Shown: piece by piece, positions 27,345 through 35,223 of the stretch
How positions within the stretch are numbered: the first letter of the stretch is position 1
Layout: every line of letters begins with the position of its first letter
Assembly: GCF_036488675.1 (NCBI RefSeq)
Contig: NZ_CP133148.1
Span: 2,976,001 to 3,040,000 of the forward strand
From: Sinorhizobium chiapasense
GTDB lineage: Bacteria > Pseudomonadota > Alphaproteobacteria > Rhizobiales > Rhizobiaceae
Reading direction: 5' to 3'
Length of the DNA stretch: 64,000 bases
Made by a program: the position numbers and the translations under genes
Notes under the pieces: model-generated
The model's input: only the letters and a program-made list of their open reading frames with translations
Told to the model about the DNA's origin: nothing
Database searches by the model: none

Positions 27345-28259
27345 TCAGTGCCGGTTGCGGTCGCGCTCTTGAAGATGTCGCGACCAGGTTTCACTGAACC
27401 AGGGTGTCAGCAGCGAAACGTCGGCCGCGCGGTGCGACCGGGCGAGCGAGACATCGGTTTCGACCGAGGTCCACACGGTAAAGACCGTGAGTTCATGCTT
27501 CCCGAAGGTCTGGATCAACGGGATGTCCGCCGCGTCGCGGCCCCGCGCGACAGGAATGCGACCGATGCGCCGCGCATTGTTCTTGGCGTCGAACGTATAC
27601 CAGCGATCACCGAGATAAGCCTCGAACCAGGCATTGAAGTCCATGGGGGCCGGGCTCTCGGGCACGCCGACGTTGGTCATGTAGCCGTTGACGTAACGCG
27701 CCGGCATGTTCATGCAGCGGCAAAAGGCAATAGCGAGATGAGCATAATCACGGCTGACCCCCAGGCGATCCTCATGCGCCTCGAGAGCCGTGCGCATTGC
27801 CTGCGCATAGCCATAGCTGAAAACCAGCCGATCATGGACATAGTCGCAGATCGCCTGAACGCGCTGCCATCCGGCGGGAACATCGCCGAAAAGCTTCCAG
27901 GCCAGTGCGGCGAGGCGGTCGGTCTCGCAATAGCGGCTGGCGGAAAGATAAGGCAGCCAGGCGGCCGGAAGCCTTTCTACCGCCACGGCTTCGGCCAGTG
28001 GATCCGAGGCATCGGGCCTGCCGTCGTCCTTGATCACGGCGTCATAGCTGAGTTTGGTTTCGCCCGCGTGCAAGACCATCCGCAGGCAGGCGTTTCCGTG
28101 GGGGTCAGTGATTTCCTCCATCGCCAGGATCGGTGATGCGACCGGACCGCGCTCACGGACGATGTTGCCACGCCGTTCTGGTACAACCGAAAGATAGGTC
28201 ATCATCGGCGTCGGCTGCGTGCAGCGAACGCCGATCTCGTAGCCGAAGCGTATGAACAT
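27345..28259 (-). CDS. Transglutaminase-like protein lacking the catalytic Cys
   Basis: The 304-residue protein matches the bacterial transglutaminase-like family: an N-terminal beta domain (residues 1-130) and a papain-like core with LGVSRDYAHLAIAFCR and MDFNAWFEAYLGDRWYTFDA. In active members the first block reads GVCRDxAH. Here the codon is AGC (Ser169), and the usual His position is Asn209; Asp224 is kept. The reading frame is intact, so it looks like a retained pseudo-enzyme or one with altered chemistry rather than a decayed gene. A RIME copy follows its stop. Confidence 0.88.
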   Translation of the reverse strand: MFIRFGYEIGVRCTQPTPMMTYLSVVPERRGNIVRERGPVASPILAMEEITDPHGNACLRMVLHAGETKLSYDAVIKDDGRPDASDPLAEAVAVERLPAAWLPYLSASRYCETDRLAALAWKLFGDVPAGWQRVQAICDYVHDRLVFSYGYAQAMRTALEAHEDRLGVSRDYAHLAIAFCRCMNMPARYVNGYMTNVGVPESPAPMDFNAWFEAYLGDRWYTFDAKNNARRIGRIPVARGRDAADIPLIQTFGKHELTVFTVWTSVETDVSLARSHRAADVSLLTPWFSETWSRHLQERDRNRH

Positions 28260-28404
28260 TTCTGACCTCCCTGATCGACCGCGGTCATCGGCCTCACGCC
28301 ATGGCAGATGGTGACGGCCTTGGCCGCGGTGCCCTGCGAGGAGAAAGCCTCGCGGCGCACCGTTGTAGCACGCTGGATATCGCGCCCCGGTCCGGACGCG
28401 CCGG

Positions 28405-28488
28405 TCAGACGGTGCAGCCGAGAAATTCTAGCGCATCATCGGCCGGAGAGGAATCGATTTGGACGCGAAACTCCGGAAGGTCGGCCAT
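28405..28488 (-). CDS. Possible 27-residue ORF directly after puuB
   Basis: An ATG follows the puuB TAA with no gap and opens a frame starting MADLPEFRVQIDSSP, ending in a TGA. Direct abutment would allow coupled translation. It has no recognisable family and may be chance. Confidence 0.15.
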   Translation of the reverse strand: MADLPEFRVQIDSSPADDALEFLGCTV

Positions 28489-29802
28489 TTACCAGCCGAC
28501 GGCATCCTTGAAGGAATACCACCAGGAACCGATCGTCGAATATTGCGCGCGGAACATCCGTCCGCCCGGAAACGGATACCACGGCAGCTTCTCGAAGACG
28601 TCGAAGCGCGACGTGTCGCCGTCGATCGCCTCGGCAAGCGTGCGGCCGAAGAGGTGGGAACCGGTGACGCCGTGGCCGCTATAGCCATGCGCGAAATAAG
28701 TGTTGGCGCCGATGCGCCCCATCTGCGGCACGCGCGTGAACGAGAGCGCGAAATTCCCGCTCCAGGCATAGTCGATCTTCACGCCCTTGAGCCGCGGAAA
28801 GACCTTTTCGAGATTGGGCCTGAGCTTCGCGACGACGTCCGCCGGATCTGTGCCGCCATAGACGGTGCCGCCGCCGAAAATCATCCGCTTGTCGGTGGAC
28901 AATCGGAAATAGTCGAGAATGTAGCGCACATCTTCCACACACATGTCGCTTGGGATCAGCGAATGGGCGAGTTCCTCGCCAAGCGGCGCTGTGGTGATCA
29001 TCTGCGTCGAGACCGGCATGACACGCGAAACGAGCTTCGGCACCGCATCGCCGAGATAGGCGTTGCCGCAAAGAACGACGATGCGGGCGGAGACCTCGCC
29101 TTCTTGCGTGTAGACGGTTGGTCGCGCGGCCTCGTGGTCCACGCGGACGACCGGCGACATTTCGTATATCGTGCCGCCCAGGCTTTCGAGAGCGCGAGCC
29201 TCGCCGAGAACCAGATTGAGCGGATGCATGTGCCCGCCTGTCGTGTCGAGCATGCCTCCGCAATAAGCGTCGGAGTTGACGAGCTTCCTGAGCGCCTCGC
29301 GGTCGAGGAGCTGGTGGTCGTCCATTCCGTATTTGCGCCAGAGCGCCTGCTTGGCCTCCAGCTCCTTCATGTGCGCGGCGGTATAGGCGGCATAGATGTT
29401 GCCGGGCTTCAGGTCACAGTCGATCTGGTATTGGCTGACGAGCCGGCGGATGATCCGACCCCCCTCTTGCATCAGGCCGCCGATAAAACGGGCCGCATCC
29501 TCGCCGTAACGGCTCTGGATCGTCGACAGGCTGGCGTTCAGGCCGTTTACAACCTGACCGCCATTGCGCCCGGAGGCGCCCCACCCCACCTGTGCGCCCT
29601 CAATCACAGTGACCTTGTAGCCCTTTTCGGCGAGGTGGATTGCCGTCGACAGCCCGGAATAGCCGGCGCCGACAACGCAGATATCGGTTTCGATGCGCCC
29701 CTTGAGCTTGATCGGAGTGCGGACGATGTTGCGCGAGGCAGCGTAGTAGCTCGTCGGATAGCTGCCGTCGCCGGCATAGGATTTCTTTGCGCTTGCCATC
29801 AT
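28489..29802 (-). CDS. puuB: FAD-dependent oxidoreductase, gamma-glutamylputrescine oxidase-like (PuuB)
   Basis: The 437-residue DAO-family flavoprotein has FAD motif DICVVGAGYSGLSTAIHLAE near residue 40 and the GASGRNGGQV segment near 75 that marks the PuuB/OrdL group. In the Puu pathway it oxidises gamma-glutamylputrescine to gamma-glutamyl-aminobutyraldehyde with release of H2O2. Its ATG overlaps the end of puuA (ATGA), supporting the pairing. The gene is intact although puuA upstream is frameshifted. Other secondary-amine substrates remain possible. Confidence 0.88.
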   Translation of the reverse strand: MMASAKKSYAGDGSYPTSYYAASRNIVRTPIKLKGRIETDICVVGAGYSGLSTAIHLAEKGYKVTVIEGAQVGWGASGRNGGQVVNGLNASLSTIQSRYGEDAARFIGGLMQEGGRIIRRLVSQYQIDCDLKPGNIYAAYTAAHMKELEAKQALWRKYGMDDHQLLDREALRKLVNSDAYCGGMLDTTGGHMHPLNLVLGEARALESLGGTIYEMSPVVRVDHEAARPTVYTQEGEVSARIVVLCGNAYLGDAVPKLVSRVMPVSTQMITTAPLGEELAHSLIPSDMCVEDVRYILDYFRLSTDKRMIFGGGTVYGGTDPADVVAKLRPNLEKVFPRLKGVKIDYAWSGNFALSFTRVPQMGRIGANTYFAHGYSGHGVTGSHLFGRTLAEAIDGDTSRFDVFEKLPWYPFPGGRMFRAQYSTIGSWWYSFKDAVGW

Positions 29803-31167
29803 ACGATTTCCAGATAGGCGCTGAACTCATAGTCCGTAACCTGCTCGGCAAAGCCGGCGATCTCCTGGCGCTTGCAGGCGATCAGCATGGAGCGAAGCAC
29901 GGGATCGAAGATCTCGGCGGCAATCGGTCCGGCCTCGAAGGCATCGACCGCCTGCCCCCACTCGGCAGGAATCTTGGGCAGTTTCTCCGCGTCATAGGCC
30001 CGCCCCTCGACAGGCGCCGACGGCTTCCATTTGTTGCGGATGCCGACGAGCGCGGCACCGAGGATCGCTGCGATGACGAGATAGGGATTGGCGTCGGCAC
30101 CGGCGACCCGATGTTCGATGCGTCGCGCCGCCGGATTGCCGCCGGGAATGCGGATGGCCGAGGTGCGGTTTTCATAGCCCCAGGAAATCGAGGTCGGCGC
30201 ATGCGTGTCAGGCCTCAGCCGCCGGTAGGAATTGAAATGCGGCGCAAACATGAGCGTCGTCTCCGCCATGCCGCGCAAGAGTCCGGCGACCGCGTGCCTC
30301 AGGATTGGCGATCCCTCGTCGCTGCCGTCGTTGAAGACGTTGTTGCCCTCCTCGTCGAGCAGGCTGAAATGGATGTGCATGCCGTTGCCGGAGCGCGTAC
30401 CGTAGGGCTTGGCCATGAACGTTGCAGCGAGCCCGTGCTTGCGTGCGACACCCTTGACGATGCGCTTGAAGAAAATCGCGTCGTCCGCCGCCTTCAGCGG
30501 ATCGTCGGTGTGCAAGAGGTTGATCTCGAACTGGCCGATGCCGTTCTCGGCGATCGCTGCATCGGCCGGCACGTTCTGCCGTGCGCATTCCTTGTAGACG
30601 TCGGAGAAGAACTCGCCGAAATCATCGAGTTCGTCGATCGACAGGATCGCGTCGGAATCGAGCCGCTTGCCGGTATAGGGCGAGATCGGCGGCACGGCGC
30701 TGTCAGGCTCCGGGTCGATCAGGTAGAAATTCCAGCTCCGTCGCGACCACCGGGCGCAGGCCAAGTTCGCGGTATTCCCCGACGATTGCCGCAAGTGCCT
30801 GACGAGGATCGGCAAGAAACGGCTTGCCATCCTCGATGAAGAGCCAGAGCGGCACCAGCGCGCTCGGCCGAGACGTCCAATTTACCGGCAGCGCTCCCCG
30901 CCCCGTGACCCCACAGATTCCGTCGCGGTCGCCGGTCGCGAAAACCTGTTCGCTTCCGATGATGTCCTCTCCCCAGACATCGACGCCAACGATGGAAAGC
31001 GGCATGCGGATGCCGCCGCCAAGCACCTTGGAGGCCTGCTCGACCGGCACGCGCTTGCCGCGCATGATACCGTTCAGGTCACAAATGACCGCCTGGATGC
31101 TTTCGATCGGGCCGTTCTGTTCCAGCCAAGCTTTGAATGAATTTGAATCTTCCACCTCTAGAGACAT
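29799..31167 (-). pseudogene. puuA: Glutamine-synthetase-family gamma-glutamylputrescine synthetase, frameshifted
   Basis: The N-terminal part (31167 to about 30730) reads MSLEVEDSNSFKAWLEQNG to VVATELEF, then runs into a stop at 30703. The C-terminal part resumes in another frame as FYLIDPEPDSAV and runs to 29799, with the glutamine synthetase block GNGMHIHFSLLDEEG and NRTSAIRIPGG. Removing one T (an A in the + strand run 30727-30729) restores a continuous protein of about 455 residues, the normal length. So the gene carries a one-base insertion, or the sequence has a local error. It is divergent from a GntR regulator and coupled to puuB. Confidence 0.88.
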
Positions 31168-31183
31168 ATCTCAATTCTTCTTT

Positions 31184-31193
31184 TGTGATCACA
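31184..31193. promoter_or_regulatory. Candidate operator between puuA and GntR genes
   Basis: The perfect palindrome TGTGATCACA lies 17 bp before the puuA start codon, in the divergent gap shared with the GntR/FCD regulator. It fits the GT-N4-AC core of operators bound by this regulator group. A TTGACA hexamer follows at 31205-31210, directed toward the regulator gene. Confidence 0.5.
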
Positions 31194-31287
31194 TTTTGGG
31201 AAAGTTGACATAATTCAGGATTTGAAGTCAAGCTTGGCTGATGCTATCAGCCGCACGAAACGACGTGAGGCAGGAGGAAACGCAATC

Positions 31288-31980
31288 TTGAAGAGCCTTG
31301 TTTTGCCGGCGTTGGAACGGCCGGAAGGCATGACCACGCACGACTACGCCTTTGCACGCCTCCGGCAGGCAATCATGGTCGGCGCGTTTCGTCCCGGAAC
31401 GTCGGTCACGATCCGCGGTTTGGCCGAAGCGCTGGACAGCAGCCCGACGCCAGTGCGCGAGGCGCTGCGGCAGCTGACCTCAATCGGCGCCCTGCACTTC
31501 CTCGAAAACCGCCGCATCGTCGTGCCTCGCATCACGCCGGCACGCTTCGAGGAACTGATTTCACTACGGATCGTGCTCGAAAGCCACGCCGCGCGCAGGG
31601 CGGTCGCCCACCTCTCGGACCGGCAGATCGACCGCGTCGTCGCGATCGACGAAGCCATCGAGGCCGCGATCCTCGCTGGCCAGAAGGCTGCGGCACTGAT
31701 CGCCAACCAGGCATTCCATCGGCAAATCTATATGGCCAATCCCGACCAGATCGCCATGCCGCTGATCGAGAGCGTGTGGCTGCAGCTTGGACCTATTCTC
31801 GGCATCGCCATGGAACATGTCGCCGAACTCTACGTCGTCGATCGTCATCGCGAGGCGATCGAAGCGCTGAGGCGACGCGACGAAGACGCGGTGGCCGAGG
31901 CGATCGGAGCCGATATCCGGGAGGGCATCGGCGGCTTTGACCAGCAAGCGATCGGCAGGCTCCTCAGCCTCGCCGGCTGA
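31288..31980 (+). CDS. GntR-family regulator, FCD (FadR) subfamily
   Basis: The 230-residue regulator has an N-terminal winged helix (HDYAFARLRQAIMVGAF to SSPTPVREALRQLTSIGAL) and an all-helical FCD ligand domain whose metal-type residues include LRIVLESHAARRA and NQAFHRQIY. The TTG at 31288 is chosen because AGGAGG lies 10 nt upstream; an upstream in-frame TTG (31222) would overlap the promoter-like TTGACA. Its divergent position suggests that it controls puuA-puuB. Confidence 0.88.
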   Translation: MKSLVLPALERPEGMTTHDYAFARLRQAIMVGAFRPGTSVTIRGLAEALDSSPTPVREALRQLTSIGALHFLENRRIVVPRITPARFEELISLRIVLESHAARRAVAHLSDRQIDRVVAIDEAIEAAILAGQKAAALIANQAFHRQIYMANPDQIAMPLIESVWLQLGPILGIAMEHVAELYVVDRHREAIEALRRRDEDAVAEAIGADIREGIGGFDQQAIGRLLSLAG

Positions 31981-32030
31981 TACCCATCCCAAGATAGCCG
32001 CAAGCCCGCCCTACCTCACGCACGAATGGA

Positions 32031-32049
32031 TTTTTAGTGCCGCTAAAAA
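32031..32049. promoter_or_regulatory. Candidate operator of the XRE-cupin regulator
   Basis: The interrupted palindrome TTTTTAG-tgccg-CTAAAAA lies 4 bp before a TTGACA hexamer (32053-32058) and 65 bp before the regulator start codon. A further half-like CTAAAAAG is at about 32093-32100. The placement suits autoregulation. Confidence 0.5.
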
Positions 32050-32113
32050 GCCGTTGACAGCGACTCGCGAATGCTCCAGTTTTGAAGAAATACTAAAAAG
32101 GCGGGAGGAGCCT

Positions 32114-32794
32114 TTGAAGACGGAGAACGCTTCAGAAGCGCGCGTTGGTGTGGGCGATCCACCGCTCGGCGAGCGGCTGCGCCGCCGTCGGAAGGAACTG
32201 AAGCTGACGCTCCAGACGGTCGCCGACCATTCGGGCTTTTCCGTCGGCTTCATTTCTCAGATAGAGCGCGGCATTACCGTGCCTTCGCTCACATCGCTGA
32301 TCGCCGTCTGCCGCACGTTGAAAGTCGAAGTCGGCGCCGTCTTCACGCCGCCGAAGGTTGCCTCGCCCGTCACCCGCCGCGCGCACCGTCCGATCTATGC
32401 GCTTGGCGACGGCGACGGCAATGTCTCCTACGAACGCCTCTCCGCCGCCTTCCCCGGCAATGTCCTTCGAAGCACGATCATTCATGAACCGCCTGGACGG
32501 CGAAGCGAACCGATGTCGCACGAGGGCGAGGAAATCTACTTCATCCTCGAGGGTTCGCTGACCTTGGAGATCGATGGCGAGCGCATCGTTCTTGAGCCCG
32601 GCGACTCGGCCCATTTTCCCTCCACGCGCACACATGCCACCTGGAACCACACGAACAAGCCAACGACCATCCTGCACACCTGCACGATGGACGTCTTCGG
32701 CGATGGCGAGCCTTCCGGCGACCCGGACAACAGCTTGGCGGTAACTCGTGCCGCAAGCCGCAATGGCGTCGCGAAAAAACACAAGCCGCGCTGA
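32114..32794 (+). CDS. XRE-family regulator with C-terminal cupin domain
   Basis: The 226-residue protein has a helix-turn-helix (LGERLRRRRKELKLTLQTVA then SGFSVGFISQIERGITVPSL, residues about 20-65) and a cupin sensor domain (SHEGEEIYFILEGSLTLEID, PGDSAHFPSTRTHATWNH). PuuR and related regulators share this layout, and ligand binding in the cupin relieves repression. The TTG at 32114 is chosen because GGGAGGAG lies just upstream; the frame continues further up without similarity. The neighbouring M24 peptidase gene downstream is probably in the same transcript. Confidence 0.9.
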   Translation: MKTENASEARVGVGDPPLGERLRRRRKELKLTLQTVADHSGFSVGFISQIERGITVPSLTSLIAVCRTLKVEVGAVFTPPKVASPVTRRAHRPIYALGDGDGNVSYERLSAAFPGNVLRSTIIHEPPGRRSEPMSHEGEEIYFILEGSLTLEIDGERIVLEPGDSAHFPSTRTHATWNHTNKPTTILHTCTMDVFGDGEPSGDPDNSLAVTRAASRNGVAKKHKPR

Positions 32795-32869
32795 TGCGGG
32801 GGAACGGCACTATCTGACCTCACCTCGCAAGCAGCATTTCACCCACCATCAACACGAGGACGCGATCAC

Positions 32870-33973
32870 ATGAATGAACAGACGAAGATGCGGCTCGCCG
32901 CGCTGCGCGCGCGAATGAAGGAGACCGGCACGGGGCTCATCGCCATTGCACCTGGGTCGCACATGGATTGGGTGCTGGGCTTCCACCCGCATCCGGACGA
33001 ACGTCCCTGCCTGCTTCTGATCGCGCCGGAACGGGAAGCCTTCCTGATGCCGGCGCTCAATGCCGAGGGCACGCGCGAGCACACCGACATTGACTTCTAC
33101 AACTGGTCGGACGCGGAAGGTCCCGTTCTGGCGCTCAAGGCTGCCCTTGCCGGACTCGGTGCCGAAGAGCCCGGCCGCGTCGTTCTCGACGAGACGATGC
33201 GTGCGGATTTTGCGCTGCTGCTTCTCGACAATCTGCCGGAGGACACCGCACGTGATTTTACCCCTGGCACGCTTGGTGCCCTGCGCATGCGCAAGGACCG
33301 CAGCGAATACGAACTCCTGAAGATGAACGCGGCGATCGCCGACCGGGCGATGCAGGCCGCCTTTTCGAAGGTCCGTCCTGGCATGACCGAGAAGGAACTC
33401 GCGGCCGAGATCCGCGCGCATTTTTCCTCGGAAGGAGCAGCGCCGGCCTTCTGGATCGTCGGCTCCGGCGGCAACGGCGCCTTTCCGCATCATTCGGCCA
33501 GCGACCGCGTTATCGAAGAAGGCGATGCCGTGGTGATCGATATCGGCGGCCGCAAGCAGGGCTTTCCGAGCGATATCACCAGAATGGCGGTCGTGGGCCG
33601 CGCGCCGGAGGGCTATGGCCAGATCCACACGATCGTGGAAAAGGCCGTGCAGGCGGCGATGAAGGCCGCCCGCCCCGGCGTGCAGGCTAAGGAGGTCGAC
33701 GCGGCCGCACGCAAGGTGATTACGGATGCCGGCTATGGCGAATATTTCGTGCATCGCACCGGTCACGGCATGGGGATTGACGGTCACGAGCCGCCCTACA
33801 TCACCGCGACGTCGGAAACGATCCTCGAGGAAGGCATGGTCTTTTCCATCGAGCCCGGCATCTACCTGCCCGGCCGTTTCGGCATTCGGCTCGAGGATAT
33901 CGTGATCCTGCGCGCCGACGGACCGGAGGTCCTCTCCTCGCTGCCGCGCGACGTCCATGTCGCCAAGGTCTGA
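32870..33973 (+). CDS. M24-family metallopeptidase (Xaa-Pro peptidase or related hydrolase)
   Basis: The 367-residue pita-bread-fold enzyme has an N-terminal creatinase-like domain (1 to about 130) and a C-terminal catalytic domain with the five metal ligands visible: Asp in VVIDIGG, Asp in PSDITRMA, His in HRTGHGMGIDGHE, Glu in SIEPGIYLPG and Glu in RLEDIVIL. The family covers prolidases, creatinase and ectoine-type hydrolases, so the substrate is unresolved. It follows the XRE-cupin gene by 75 bp on the same strand and may act on an imported amide or dipeptide-like compound. Confidence 0.9.
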   Translation: MNEQTKMRLAALRARMKETGTGLIAIAPGSHMDWVLGFHPHPDERPCLLLIAPEREAFLMPALNAEGTREHTDIDFYNWSDAEGPVLALKAALAGLGAEEPGRVVLDETMRADFALLLLDNLPEDTARDFTPGTLGALRMRKDRSEYELLKMNAAIADRAMQAAFSKVRPGMTEKELAAEIRAHFSSEGAAPAFWIVGSGGNGAFPHHSASDRVIEEGDAVVIDIGGRKQGFPSDITRMAVVGRAPEGYGQIHTIVEKAVQAAMKAARPGVQAKEVDAAARKVITDAGYGEYFVHRTGHGMGIDGHEPPYITATSETILEEGMVFSIEPGIYLPGRFGIRLEDIVILRADGPEVLSSLPRDVHVAKV

Positions 33974-34030
33974 CGGCGAGCGCTTTCTGTAAGCTATGAC
34001 GAAGGCGCCGGCACGGCGTCCTCCGCGTGT

Positions 34031-34291
34031 TTATTGCGCGGGATAGCTCCCGCCGCGCTTCGGCGGCTGCTTGCCGGCGCCTGCATTCTTCCTTGCCGGT
34101 GTACCGTAAGTAGCCGGGTTATCCTGGCCGGTGATCCAGTAAAAGAGATAACTCGGCCACGGCTTGCGTTGGATGCCGCTGTAATACTCGCCCTTCCCCG
34201 TTCGCATCTGGGCATTCGCATCGCCCGCCAACAGGCCGGATGCGATCAGAGCCACGACAAGGGCCAGAGCGGTACAGGCACGATATCTCAT
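34031..34291 (-). CDS. Small secreted protein, 86 residues, unknown function
   Basis: The ATG at 34291 has GAGGAG 8 nt upstream. Residues 1-27 form a Sec signal peptide (basic MRYRA, hydrophobic ALALVVALIASGLLAG, cut after ANA). The mature part is short and contains YYSGIQRKPWPSYLFYWITG and a Lys/Gly/Pro-rich tail. I know no domain for it. It converges with the M24 gene and is divergent from the next GntR gene. Confidence 0.7.
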   Translation of the reverse strand: MRYRACTALALVVALIASGLLAGDANAQMRTGKGEYYSGIQRKPWPSYLFYWITGQDNPATYGTPARKNAGAGKQPPKRGGSYPAQ

Positions 34292-34506
34292 CTCAGAACT
34301 CCTCGCCCCGATATCGCTCCCAATCATGGCAACGGTCAAGAGATCGGTGCAGCGTGAGACCGAGAGCTTCACGCTCCGATGGAAGCCGCCACGCGGACCG
34401 AGGCTGCGCATACAGACCGACCACCCGAGTTTGCCGCTTGACCACCCGGCTGATCGCCTGCATATTGCTCAGATGTCAGACCAATTTGGCGCCGCGGGAG
34501 AACCGG

Positions 34507-35223
34507 ATGCCTCAGCAAGACAAGGCGACGCTTGTGCCCCTGCCCCCGGTCGACCGGGTGCAACAGGTCATTGCCGCTCTTGCCGACTACATCCAGCATT
34601 CCGGCCTGAGGCCGGGCGATCGGCTGCCGGCCGAGCGTGAGCTGATGGCGGCGCTTGCCGTCGGCCGCTCCACGGTTCGCGAGGTCCTCAGCCATTTCCA
34701 GGCGCTCGGCGTCGTCGAGGCGCGCAAAGGCAGCGGCACGTACCTGCTGCGGGCCATTTCCGGCGCGACGATCCACATGCCGCTGGCGCTCGATACAGAG
34801 CACCTGCGCGACGCGCTTCTGCAGACGCTCGAAGTGCGGCGCGGCATCGAGGTCGAGGCCGGCATGGTGGCCGCGCGCCGCCGCACCGACGCGGACCTCG
34901 TCAACATCGAGACGAAGCTCGACGAGATGGAACGCGTGCATCTCGCCAAAGGCACCTCCGGTCCGGAAGACCTGGCCTTCCACCTGGCGATCTACGACGC
35001 CACGCACAACCCGCTCTTCCGCCAACTTCTCGAGCAGATGCGCGAGGCCTTCGAACGCTTCTGGGAAAAGCCCTTCGACCGCCCGGATTTCGCGCGGCGC
35101 TCCTTTCCGTTCCACCGCACGCTCTTCAACGCGATCGCCGCACAGGACACCCACGCTGCGCGCGAAGAAACACTGAAGATCCTCGCCATCGTCGAGGAAG
35201 ACATCAAGGAAATGTCCAAATGA
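34507..35223 (+). CDS. GntR-family regulator, FCD subfamily
   Basis: The 238-residue regulator has a winged helix (RVQQVIAALADYIQHSGLRP to VGRSTVREVLSHFQALGVV, residues 17-70) and an FCD helical domain (LEVRRGIEVEAGMVAARR, AFHLAIYDATHNPLF). The ATG at 34507 is 7 nt after GGGAG. It is coupled to the PLP-enzyme gene by a 4-bp overlap (ATGA) and so probably regulates the operon it heads, which includes a sugar-type ABC transporter. Confidence 0.92.
   Translation: MPQQDKATLVPLPPVDRVQQVIAALADYIQHSGLRPGDRLPAERELMAALAVGRSTVREVLSHFQALGVVEARKGSGTYLLRAISGATIHMPLALDTEHLRDALLQTLEVRRGIEVEAGMVAARRRTDADLVNIETKLDEMERVHLAKGTSGPEDLAFHLAIYDATHNPLFRQLLEQMREAFERFWEKPFDRPDFARRSFPFHRTLFNAIAAQDTHAAREETLKILAIVEEDIKEMSK

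Noticed and set aside
28459..29817. 452-codon + strand frame over puuB
   Set aside because: Antisense shadow of the puuB gene; no motifs and no ribosome site.
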